Assembly: GCA_036506495.1 (NCBI GenBank)
Contig: DASXRQ010000164.1
Location: 1 to 31,525 of the forward strand
Reading direction: 5' to 3'
DNA from: DASXRC01 sp036506495
Lineage (GTDB): Bacteria; Actinomycetota; Actinomycetes; Mycobacteriales; Micromonosporaceae
Length of the DNA: 31,525 nt
The position numbers and the translations under genes were made by a program. Shown here piece by piece: positions 7,234 through 14,203 of the stretch (position 1 is its first letter; each line of letters opens with the position of its first letter). The notes beneath the pieces are model-generated. The model saw only the letters and a list, made by a program, of their open reading frames with translations, was not told where the DNA came from and did no database searches.

Positions 7234-8105
7234 GCCGCCACCACCCTCGCCGCCGCACGCTCCGCGATGATCGCGTGTACCAGGTAGCTGGCCACCTCGC
7301 GAGGGCTGGTACCCCGCCCGAAGATCCGGTCCACCCCCAGCTCGCCGGTCATCAGCTCGTCGAAGCGCGGCCCGCCGGCCACCAGCACCGGCCGCCTCCC
7401 GGCCGGCAGCGCCTCCCGGAACGCCGCCGACATCTCCCGGACGTTGTGCAGATGCGCGTCCCGCTGGGTGACCACCTGGGAGACCAGCACCGCGTCGGCC
7501 CGCTCGGCGATCGCCCGCCCGACCAGCTCCGGTACCGATACCTGGGCGCCCAGGTTGACCACCCGGAACTCCCGGTAGGACTCCAGGCCCTTCTCCCCCG
7601 CGATGCCCTTGATGTTGAGGATCGCGTCGATGCCCACGGTGTGCGCGTCGGTACCGATGCACGCCCCGACCACCACCAGCCGGCGCCGCAGCCGCTGCTT
7701 GACCAGCGCGTTGATCTCCTTGGCCGAGCGCAGCGGGAAGTCCCGCTCGACCACCCGTACCTGGGCCAGGTCCACCAGGTGGTGCACGCGCCCGTACACC
7801 ACGAAGAACGTGTACCCGTCCCCCATCGCCCGGCTGTGCACGACCATCGCCGGGTCGATGCCCATCTTGCCGGCCAGTTGCAGGGCGGCTCCCTCGGCCC
7901 GCCGGTCCGCCGGTACCGGCAGGGTGAACGACAGCTGCACCATGCCGTCCCCGGTGGTGTCCCCGTACGGCCGCACGATCGTCGACACTGTGCCCGCCTT
8001 TCGCGTGCCCTCGTGGCCCTCGCTCCGCTCGGTGCGCTCCGTCACGACTGTGCCCGCCTTTCGCGTGCCCTCGTGGCCCTCGCTCCGCCCGATGCGCCCG
8101 GTCAC
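7230..8105 (-). CDS. kamE: Lysine 5,6-aminomutase, beta subunit
   Basis: This is the B12- and PLP-binding subunit of the enzyme that moves the terminal amino group of beta-lysine to give 3,5-diaminohexanoate. It shows VRPYGDTTGDG, the cobalamin motif DAHTVG, whose His is the lower cobalt ligand, and INIKG-type spacing in which a Lys lies 11 residues after that His, the position of the PLP Schiff-base lysine in the clostridial enzyme. The C-terminus is a Rossmann-like B12 domain. The start is uncertain. GTG at 8105 overlaps the kamD stop by GTGA as at neighbouring junctions, but adds two 20-residue repeats (RSEGHEGTRKAGTV). GTG at 8045 keeps one repeat and is closest in length to clostridial KamE, and GTG at 7988 gives 252 residues. 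The catalytic core is unaffected. Confidence 0.93.
   Translation of the reverse strand: MTGRIGRSEGHEGTRKAGTVVTERTERSEGHEGTRKAGTVSTIVRPYGDTTGDGMVQLSFTLPVPADRRAEGAALQLAGKMGIDPAMVVHSRAMGDGYTFFVVYGRVHHLVDLAQVRVVERDFPLRSAKEINALVKQRLRRRLVVVGACIGTDAHTVGIDAILNIKGIAGEKGLESYREFRVVNLGAQVSVPELVGRAIAERADAVLVSQVVTQRDAHLHNVREMSAAFREALPAGRRPVLVAGGPRFDELMTGELGVDRIFGRGTSPREVASYLVHAIIAERAAARVVAA
7981..8100. repeat. 60-bp tandem repeat, two units, at the kamD/kamE junction
   Basis: Units 7981-8040 and 8041-8100 are nearly identical; the central block beginning ACTGTGCCCGCC and ending CTCGCTCCG is perfectly conserved, with differences only at the edges. On the minus strand each unit encodes 20 residues including RSEGHEGTRKAGTV. 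Each also ends with a purine-rich GAAAGGCGGG just before or near a GTG, so each unit may bring its own ribosome-binding site and start codon. Confidence 0.9.
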
Positions 8106-9664
8106 GCTGACTCCAGGATCTCGGTCGCCGGGTTGTAGTAGTCCGCCTGCTGCCGGGCCACCCCGGCCAGGCCCTTGCCACCGTCGGACGGCCGTTTCAT
8201 GATCCCGAAAGTCCCGTCGGCGATCGCGTTCAACAGCCCGTCATCCGTGATCGCGCGCAGCAGCTCGATCGACTCGGCGAGCACCTGCCGCGCCCGGGAC
8301 TGGATGAACCCACCCGGCACCGGTACGAAATCCTCGTGCAGAGCGCCGCAGGCACCCAGCACGTACCGGACGTTCTGCAAGGCGATGTCCCGGTCGGACA
8401 GCCACGGGGTGACCACCGCCTCGGTCATCATGCCGACCAGCAGGATGCCCTGGCCGGTCAGCGTGCCGACCAGGTTGAAGAAGCCGTCCAGCAGGTTGCC
8501 GCGGAACACGTCACCGGTCATGTGCTTGGTCGGCGGCATCCACTTCAGCGGGGCATCCGGGAACAGCTCCCGGGCCAGCAGCGCGTGCGCCAGCTCCAGC
8601 CGGAACGACTCCGGCAGGTCCGGGTTGATCTCGAAGGCGTGGCCCAGTCCGAGCTGCCAGTCGGCCAGCCCGGCCTCGTGCGCGAAGTACTCGTTGAGGA
8701 GCTGGGAGACCGTCACCGTGTGCGCCTCGTCGACCGCGTCCGCCGTCGTCAGGTAGTTGTCCTCGCCGGTGTTGATAATGATGCCGGCGCGGGCGTGGAT
8801 CTGGCGGGAGAACCGCTGGTCGACGAAGGTCCGGATCGGGTTGATGTCGCGGAACAGGATGCCGTACATCGAGTCGTTGAGCATCATGTCCAGCCGCTCG
8901 AGGCCGGCGAGGGTGGCGATCTCCGGCATGCACAGCCCGGAGGCGTAGTTCGTGAGCCGGACGTACCGCCCGAGTTCGCGCGACGACTCGTCGAGCGCGG
9001 CCCGCATCAGCCGGAAGTTCTCCTGGGTGGCGTACGTGCCGGCGAAACCCTCCCGGGTGGCGCCCTCGGGCACGTAGTCCAGCAGCGACTGCCCGGTCGA
9101 CCGGATCACCGCGATCACGTCGGCGCCGGCCCGGGCCGCCGCCTGCGCCTGCGGGATGTCCTCATAGATGTCGCCGGTGGCCACGATCAGGTAGATCCAC
9201 GGCCGTTGCTTCGGGTCGCCGTGCCGCCTGATCAGCCGCTCCCGCTCGGCCCGGCGCCGGTCGATGCGCCGGATGCCCGCGCCGACCGCCTTGCGGGCCG
9301 CGCGGCGTGCGGCGGTGGCGGCCGTACCCTCCGGCAACACGAAGCGGACCGACCCGGCCGCGGCCTTCTGCGCGAGCAGCGTGAGGTCGGCGGCGGACAG
9401 ACCCGCGCGGGCCAGCGCGTCGAACACCGGCAGCGCGACCCCGTGGCCGAGCCCGACATCGGCCGCCGCCGCGTCCACCAGCCGGTTCACCCAGGGAATG
9501 CCGTCCGGGTCGGCGCCGGTGACCCCGGCCAGCCGCAGCACCGCCCGCTCCACGGACACCGTGGTGTGGCTGCGGGCCAGGTCGACGACCGGTTGCCCGG
9601 CGGCGCGGGCCAGCCGCCGGGCGCGGGCCACGGTGGCCGGATCCAACGCGAGCTTGGCGCTCAC
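8102..9664 (-). CDS. kamD: Lysine 5,6-aminomutase, alpha subunit
   Basis: The 520-residue product aligns by eye with KamD, the large TIM-barrel subunit of adenosylcobalamin- and PLP-dependent lysine 5,6-aminomutase. Recognisable blocks are PWIYLIVATGDIYEDIPQAQAAARAGADVIAVIRSTGQSLLDYVPEG (from about residue 160), the TYATQENFRLMRAAL segment, RLTNYASGLCMPEIA, MMLNDSMYGILFRDIN and KWMPPTKHMTGD. Length is normal for the family. The GTG start at 9664 overlaps the amidohydrolase stop by GTGA, and the stop overlaps the first possible kamE start likewise, consistent with coupled synthesis of the two subunits. I see no truncation or frameshift. Confidence 0.95.
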   Translation of the reverse strand: MSAKLALDPATVARARRLARAAGQPVVDLARSHTTVSVERAVLRLAGVTGADPDGIPWVNRLVDAAAADVGLGHGVALPVFDALARAGLSAADLTLLAQKAAAGSVRFVLPEGTAATAARRAARKAVGAGIRRIDRRRAERERLIRRHGDPKQRPWIYLIVATGDIYEDIPQAQAAARAGADVIAVIRSTGQSLLDYVPEGATREGFAGTYATQENFRLMRAALDESSRELGRYVRLTNYASGLCMPEIATLAGLERLDMMLNDSMYGILFRDINPIRTFVDQRFSRQIHARAGIIINTGEDNYLTTADAVDEAHTVTVSQLLNEYFAHEAGLADWQLGLGHAFEINPDLPESFRLELAHALLARELFPDAPLKWMPPTKHMTGDVFRGNLLDGFFNLVGTLTGQGILLVGMMTEAVVTPWLSDRDIALQNVRYVLGACGALHEDFVPVPGGFIQSRARQVLAESIELLRAITDDGLLNAIADGTFGIMKRPSDGGKGLAGVARQQADYYNPATEILESA

Positions 9665-11241
9665 ACGCCCTCCCCTTCGTAGATCGTCGTTCCCCGCAGC
9701 ACGGTGCGCCGGCAGACCGGCAGCGGCGTCGGGTCATGCGGGCCGCGCGCATCGACGGCCTCCGCGAGCAGGGTCGGCAGCCCGGTGGTACGCCCGGCCG
9801 GGGTGTCCCAGACGGCGAACGTGGCTGGCCGGCCGGGCACGAGCACGCCCTCCGAGTCGCGATGCAGCGCGCGCCAGCCGCCCTTCGTATGCGCGGCGAA
9901 CGCCGCCCTCGCGCTCATCCGGTGTGCCGGGTTGCGGTGCCACACCGCGGCCCGCACGCCGCCCCAGGGGTCCAATGGCGTCACCGGCGAGTCGGAGCCG
10001 AACGCCAGCGCCACCCCGACCCCGTGCATGGCGCCCATGGGGTTGGACTCGAGCGCCCGGGCCACCCCGAGCCGCTGGGCGTACATCTGGTGGTCGCCGC
10101 CCCACAGCCGGTCGAACGCCGGCTGCATGCTGGCCACGATGCCGTACTCCACGAACCCCGCGATCAGCCGCTTGTTCATGATCTCGGCGTGCTCGACCCG
10201 GTGCCGCGCGGCGCGCAGCCGGTCCGTGCCGAGCTTCTCGGCGGCCAGCCCGAACCCGTCCAGCACGGTCGCGATCGCCGCATCGCCGATCGCGTGGAAG
10301 CCGCCCTGCATGCCGTGCGTCGCGCAGTCCAGCAGGTGGTCACGCACCTGCTCGGCGGTGAGATAGGCGTGTCCGCACGCGTCGTCGGCGCGGTCGGAGT
10401 AGGACGACGACAGGTGTGCGGTCTGCGAGCCAAGTGCCCCGTCGGCGTACAGGTCGCCACCGGCGCCGACCGCACCCAGCTCGCGGGCCTTCGCCGCGCC
10501 GAGCAGCTCGCCCCAGTAGCCGTACACCTCGGGTTGGCCCTGCCCGGCGCCGCCCAGGTCCAGCAGACCGGTGAAGTCGGCCTCGTCGGAGGTGCCCGGT
10601 CCGCCGCACTCGTGCAGGGCCGCGATCCCGAGCCCGACCGCGCGGCGCAGCGCGGCGAGCTGGGCGGCGCGGCGCTGCGCGGGTGTCACGGAGGCCAGCG
10701 CGATCTCGCGCACGACGTGATGCGCGTCGCGGCGCAGCCACCCGGACGGGTCGTAGCCGGGCGCGGCCACCGCCGACGGCGCCGCGGCCAGCAGCCCGGT
10801 GGAGCAGGCCGCCGAGTGGATCGATGCCTGCGACAAGTAGACCCGACGGCCGCCCGCCGCCCGGTGCAGCTGGTCGGCGTCGGGGGGCCGCTGATGGTCG
10901 CGCGGCCAGGTCGAGTCGTCCCAGCCGTGTCCGAGCACCACCGCGTCGGGCGACAGCGCCGCGGCGTACGCCGCGACGGCGTCGAGCACCTCGGCCGGCG
11001 ACCGGGACCCGGACAGGTCCAGTCCGGTCAGCGCCAGACCGGTGTCGGTGGCATGCACGTGCGCGTCGACGAACGCGGGAGTGACAAGCGCACCGTCGAG
11101 GTCCACGACGGCGTCCGCAGCGGGCGCGTCGGCGTCGAGGCCGAGCCAGGCGATCTGCCCGCCGCGGACCAGCAACGCGGTGGCGTGCGGGTCGGCGGGG
11201 CTGTAGAGCTGGCCACCGCGGTAGAGCGTGTCCGGGGTCAT
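9661..11241 (-). CDS. YtcJ-like amidohydrolase in the lysine operon
   Basis: A 526-residue amidohydrolase-superfamily protein of the YtcJ/Amidohydro_3 type. It shows VDAHVHATDTG (metal-binding HxH, about residues 55-65), GHGWDDSTW, FHAIGDAAI, RHRVEHAEIM and the catalytic-Asp region GSDSPVTPLDPWGGV. No signal peptide is evident, so it should be cytoplasmic. Such enzymes hydrolyse amide or other C-N bonds on a metal centre. Its substrate is unknown. The position between kdd and kamD, five bases after kdd and overlapping kamD by GTGA, argues for a function in lysine breakdown, for example hydrolysing a cyclised or acylated intermediate; that is inference. The fermenters' standard gene set does not include it. 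The start is the ATG at 11241, matched to the family N-terminus (TLYRGGQLYSP). Confidence 0.83.
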   Translation of the reverse strand: MTPDTLYRGGQLYSPADPHATALLVRGGQIAWLGLDADAPAADAVVDLDGALVTPAFVDAHVHATDTGLALTGLDLSGSRSPAEVLDAVAAYAAALSPDAVVLGHGWDDSTWPRDHQRPPDADQLHRAAGGRRVYLSQASIHSAACSTGLLAAAPSAVAAPGYDPSGWLRRDAHHVVREIALASVTPAQRRAAQLAALRRAVGLGIAALHECGGPGTSDEADFTGLLDLGGAGQGQPEVYGYWGELLGAAKARELGAVGAGGDLYADGALGSQTAHLSSSYSDRADDACGHAYLTAEQVRDHLLDCATHGMQGGFHAIGDAAIATVLDGFGLAAEKLGTDRLRAARHRVEHAEIMNKRLIAGFVEYGIVASMQPAFDRLWGGDHQMYAQRLGVARALESNPMGAMHGVGVALAFGSDSPVTPLDPWGGVRAAVWHRNPAHRMSARAAFAAHTKGGWRALHRDSEGVLVPGRPATFAVWDTPAGRTTGLPTLLAEAVDARGPHDPTPLPVCRRTVLRGTTIYEGEGV

Positions 11242-11246
11242 GGGAG

Positions 11247-12290
11247 TCAGTCTGCCGCCAGCCTCGCCTCGAAGAGGCGCCGGACCGCCGGGTCGCTGCG
11301 CAGCAGTCCGATCGCATACTCGGCGTGGCCCGGCACGTAGCCGTTGCCGATGAGCATCGTGACGTCGGCGGCCAGGCCTTCGGCGCCGAGCGCGGCCGCG
11401 GCGAAGCTGGTCGCCATCGAGAAGAAGACGACCGTGCCGCCGTCCGCGGTGGACAGGATCGCGCCGTGCTCGCAGCCGGGCACGTCCACGCAGACGACGG
11501 TCACGTCGGCGGCCCGGCCGCCGAGCGCGCCGCTGACCGCGTCCGACAGCGCGATCGGGTCGCGGGCGTCGGCGAGGGCGACCACGTCGGCCAGGCCGGC
11601 CGCGGTCAGCCGGTCGCGCTCCGCCGCGGTCGGGACGATGGCGACGATACGCGTGGCGCGAGCGCGCCGGGCGGCGGCGAGGGACAGCGAGCCGCTCTTC
11701 CCGGCACCGCCGATGACGGCCACGCTCACGTCGCCGCGCCGGGCGTATTCGGTGACCACTCGGGCGGTCAGCGCCGGGGCGCCGCACACGTCGAGCACGG
11801 CGAGCGAGAGCTCCGGGTCGAGGTCGCCGGGGAGCACCGCGGCGATCGACCGGGCGAACAGGATCGCGTGCCCGGCGCACGGCACCTGCTCGCTGCGGCC
11901 GTCCCAGCGGGCCAGCCCGTCGCTAATCGCGAGGGGGGTCAGCGTCAGGGAGACCAGCGTGGCCACCCGGTCGCCGGGCTTGAGCGGCAGCGGCGAGTCC
12001 GGCCCGACCTCGTCGACGGTGCCGATCAGCATGCCCCCGGAGCCGGTGACGGGGTTCTGCATCTTGCCGCGCGTCGCGATGATCTGCCGGACCTCGGCGC
12101 GCACCGCGTCCCCGTCGCCGTGGTGCTTGTCGAAAAGCTGCCGGAAGCTCGCCGCGTCCAGATTGAGCCGTTCAACCGAAATACGAGCTTCGTTGGGAGC
12201 GATCTCGGGGCGCGCGTCCAGCCGCTGGGCGGCCTGCGGCAGGACGCCCGGCGGCTCGAGCACGCGGTGAAGTCCTACCGGTGACGTCAT
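11247..12290 (-). CDS. kdd: L-erythro-3,5-diaminohexanoate dehydrogenase
   Basis: A 347-residue NAD(P)-dependent dehydrogenase matching Kdd, which deaminates 3,5-diaminohexanoate oxidatively to 3-keto-5-aminohexanoate. Diagnostic segments are GLHRVLEPPGVLPQAAQRLD at the N-terminus, LNLDAASFRQL, the block QNPVTGSGGMLIGTV, KPGDRVATLVSLTLTPLAI and the nucleotide-binding VAVIGGAGKSGSLSLAAARRA. It is the first gene of the minus-strand lysine operon and diverges from kamA, with 127 bases between the two starts. The ATG at 12290 has only a weak GGGGT upstream. TAGGAT ten bases upstream could be a -10 box giving a very short leader. Confidence 0.92.
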   Translation of the reverse strand: MTSPVGLHRVLEPPGVLPQAAQRLDARPEIAPNEARISVERLNLDAASFRQLFDKHHGDGDAVRAEVRQIIATRGKMQNPVTGSGGMLIGTVDEVGPDSPLPLKPGDRVATLVSLTLTPLAISDGLARWDGRSEQVPCAGHAILFARSIAAVLPGDLDPELSLAVLDVCGAPALTARVVTEYARRGDVSVAVIGGAGKSGSLSLAAARRARATRIVAIVPTAAERDRLTAAGLADVVALADARDPIALSDAVSGALGGRAADVTVVCVDVPGCEHGAILSTADGGTVVFFSMATSFAAAALGAEGLAADVTMLIGNGYVPGHAEYAIGLLRSDPAVRRLFEARLAAD

Positions 12291-12417
12291 GACCCCAATG
12301 ATCCTATTCGTTCGTCCTACCTGCGAGGCAGGAAATCATCCGGCACAATAGTTGGTGGACGGGAGATCTTCCAGTAGCGTGCCCTCTCGTCGGTAAGGAC
12401 TGGTTCAAGGAGGAGCA
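12291..12417. promoter_or_regulatory. Divergent kdd-kamA control region with a dyad
   Basis: These 127 bases must contain the promoters of both arms of the lysine cluster. An imperfect inverted repeat, TCCTACCT (12315-12322), GCG, AGGCAGGA (12326-12333), has eight-base arms with one mismatch and is a candidate operator. AAGGAGGAG at 12407-12415 is a strong ribosome-binding site for kamA. I found no B12 box of a cobalamin riboswitch and no lysine-riboswitch-like fold. Confidence 0.45.
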
Positions 12418-13791
12418 GTGACGCAGACCGTCGGGCAGCCGTACGAGTACCTCCGGCGGCCGCTGGTCGAGCCGGACTGGACCCGGTTCCCGGGCTGGCG
12501 TGACGTCACCCCCGAGCAGTGGGAGTCGGCCCAGTGGCAGCGCGTCAACTGTGTCAAGAACATCAAGCAGCTGCGCGCCGTGCTCGGCGATCTCGTCGAC
12601 GACCGGTTCTACGCCGACCTGGAGACCGACCAGCAGCGGTTGGCCACCATGTCGATGCTGCTGCCGCCGCAGATGCTCAACACGATGGTGCCGTTCGAGC
12701 CGATGACGACCGACGCGTTGTACGCCGACCCGGTCCGGCAGTACATGCTGCCGGTGGCGTCCGACCGGCGCACCGACTGGCCGTCGCACCCGTACGCCAC
12801 GCGCGACTCGCTGCACGAGCACGACATGTGGGTCGCCGAGGGGCTGACCCACCGCTACCCCACCAAGGTGCTCGCCGAGCTGCTGTCCACCTGCCCGCAG
12901 TACTGCGGGCACTGCACCCGGATGGACCTGGTCGGCAACTCGACCCCGACCATCGACAAGTTGAAGCTGACGCTCAAGCCGGTGGATCGGTACGACGCGC
13001 ACATCGCGTACCTGCGCAACCGTCCGGGCGTCCGCGACGTGGTGGTCTCCGGCGGCGACGTCGCCAACGTGCCGTGGCGCAATCTGGAGTCGTACCTGAT
13101 GCGGCTGCTGGAGATCGAGACGATCCGTGACATCCGGCTGGCGACCAAGGCCCTGATGGGCCTGCCCCAGCACTGGCTGCAACCGGACGTGGTCGAGGGG
13201 CTTGAGCGGGTCGCGCGCACCGCGTCCCGGCGGGGCGTGAACCTGGCCATCCACACTCACGTCAACCATGTGAACTCGCTCACCCCGCTGGTCGCCAAGG
13301 CGGCGCACACCGCGCTCGAGGTCGGCGTGCGCGACGTCCGCAACCAGGGCGTGCTGATGCGAGGGGTGAACGCCTCCTCCACCGACCTGCTCGACCTGTG
13401 CTTCGGGCTGCAGGGCGAGGCCGGCATCCTGCCGTACTACTTCTATATGTGCGACATGATCCCGAACGCTGAGCACTGGCGCGTCGCTGTCTGGCAGGCC
13501 GAGGCGCTGCAGCACGACATCATGGGCTACCTGCCCGGGTACGCGACGCCCCGCATCGTCTGCGACGTCCCGTTCGTCGGCAAGCGCTGGGTGCACATGG
13601 TCACCGAGTACGACCGCGAGCGCGGCATCTCCTACTGGACCAAGAACTACCGGACGTCGATCGAGTCCGCGGACACGGCTGCGCTCTCCAAGCAGTACGC
13701 CTACTACGACCCGATCGACACGCTGCCCGAGTCCGGCCAGCGGTGGTGGGCCAAGGAGGCGGCCACGCAGGTCCCGGTCGCGACGGGCTGA
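12418..13791 (+). CDS. kamA: Lysine 2,3-aminomutase, KamA family radical SAM enzyme
   Basis: A 457-residue radical SAM/PLP aminomutase that would convert L-lysine to beta-lysine. The iron-sulfur cysteines are C159, C163 and C166 (CPQYCGHC, the CX3CX2C form). VVSGGDVANVP, TKALMGLPQHWL, LAIHTHVNHVN, NQGVLMRGVN and PYYFYMCDM follow as in the family. The PLP lysine aligns with K389, but the usual glycine-rich loop PGGGGK is here VPFVGK, one residue shorter relative to the preceding conserved Asp. The protein is therefore a diverged member, and substrate preference needs care. GTG at 12418 is preceded by a strong AAGGAGGAG. It diverges from the kdd operon, completing the lysine pathway's first steps. 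A terminator follows at 13804-13835. Confidence 0.88.
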   Translation: MTQTVGQPYEYLRRPLVEPDWTRFPGWRDVTPEQWESAQWQRVNCVKNIKQLRAVLGDLVDDRFYADLETDQQRLATMSMLLPPQMLNTMVPFEPMTTDALYADPVRQYMLPVASDRRTDWPSHPYATRDSLHEHDMWVAEGLTHRYPTKVLAELLSTCPQYCGHCTRMDLVGNSTPTIDKLKLTLKPVDRYDAHIAYLRNRPGVRDVVVSGGDVANVPWRNLESYLMRLLEIETIRDIRLATKALMGLPQHWLQPDVVEGLERVARTASRRGVNLAIHTHVNHVNSLTPLVAKAAHTALEVGVRDVRNQGVLMRGVNASSTDLLDLCFGLQGEAGILPYYFYMCDMIPNAEHWRVAVWQAEALQHDIMGYLPGYATPRIVCDVPFVGKRWVHMVTEYDRERGISYWTKNYRTSIESADTAALSKQYAYYDPIDTLPESGQRWWAKEAATQVPVATG

Positions 13792-13803
13792 CCCGCCGGG
13801 CCA

Positions 13804-13835
13804 GGCGGGGCACCACCGGACGGTGGTGCCCCGCC
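13804..13835. terminator. Terminator downstream of kamA
   Basis: A perfect 14-bp stem GGCGGGGCACCACC with loop GGAC and the exact complement (13822-13835) begins 13 bases after the kamA stop. No T-tract follows. It also lies 20 bases beyond the csbD-like stop on the other strand, so it can act in both directions. Confidence 0.75.
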
Positions 13836-13854
13836 GCCTCACCCCACGGTGGTG

Positions 13855-14049
13855 CTAGTCGCGGAACACGTCGCCGGCGTCGCGCGCGGCGTCCTTCACG
13901 TTTTCCCCCGCCTGCTTCGCCCGAGCCGCCGCCTTGTCGCGGGCGCCCTCCGCCTGCATCGACTCGTTGTCGGTGGCGTCGCCGATCTTCTCGCGTGCGG
14001 CGCCCTTCAGCTCTTCGGCCTGGTTCCTGGCCTCGTCGTCGATGCCCAT
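13855..14049 (-). CDS. CsbD family stress-response protein
   Basis: A 64-residue, highly charged, Ala/Lys/Glu/Asp-rich hydrophilic protein. EARNQAEELKGAAREKIGDATDNESMQAEGARDKA matches the CsbD family. CsbD-type proteins accumulate in general stress; their molecular role is not known. ATG at 14049 is chosen because GGAAGGGG precedes it and CsbD homology begins there; an upstream in-frame ATG would add 36 unrelated residues. A SigB-like promoter is visible upstream. It is convergent with kamA and has no evident link to lysine metabolism. Confidence 0.82.
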   Translation of the reverse strand: MGIDDEARNQAEELKGAAREKIGDATDNESMQAEGARDKAAARAKQAGENVKDAARDAGDVFRD

Positions 14050-14112
14050 CCCATGGCCCCTTCCGGGTGTTGGTTTGACCTGTCGAGGACCTTTGGGGTC
14101 CTGGGCTCTGGG

Positions 14113-14137
14113 GTTCCCGGCGGGTTCGGGGCGAAAC
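14113..14137 (-). promoter_or_regulatory. Candidate SigB-type promoter of the csbD-like gene
   Basis: On the minus strand GTTT (14137-14134) is followed after 15 bases by GGGAAC (14118-14113). This resembles the actinobacterial SigB/SigF pattern GTTT-N14-16-GGGTA(C/T) with one deviation. The leader would be roughly 55-60 bases. CsbD genes are classical general-stress sigma targets, which supports the call. Confidence 0.4.
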
Positions 14138-14167
14138 GTGTTTGTGTGAGTTGGCATGTTGTCTAAC

Positions 14168-14181
14168 GCGTCCTAGGACGC
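14168..14181. promoter_or_regulatory. Perfect 14-bp palindrome upstream of the phosphatase gene
   Basis: GCGTCCTAGGACGC is a perfect palindrome 22 bases before the GTG at 14204, in the divergent csbD/phosphatase spacer. Its position suits an operator; no cognate regulator can be named from sequence. Confidence 0.35.
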
Positions 14182-14203
14182 ATGTTTTTGCTTCACTGGA
14201 CCC

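Noticed and set aside
7981..8100. CRISPR-like repeat
   Set aside because: There are only two units with no spacers between them, and they lie in a coding frame at a gene junction.
12291..12417. Cobalamin or lysine riboswitch upstream of the lysine genes
   Set aside because: The spacer is too short for a lysine riboswitch on either arm and contains no recognisable B12 box. Only a small dyad is present.
12304..13842. A 512-codon open frame on the minus strand antisense to kamA
   Set aside because: It is a shadow of the GC-rich codons of kamA. Its translation is low-complexity and shows no family motifs, whereas the plus-strand product has all radical SAM signatures.
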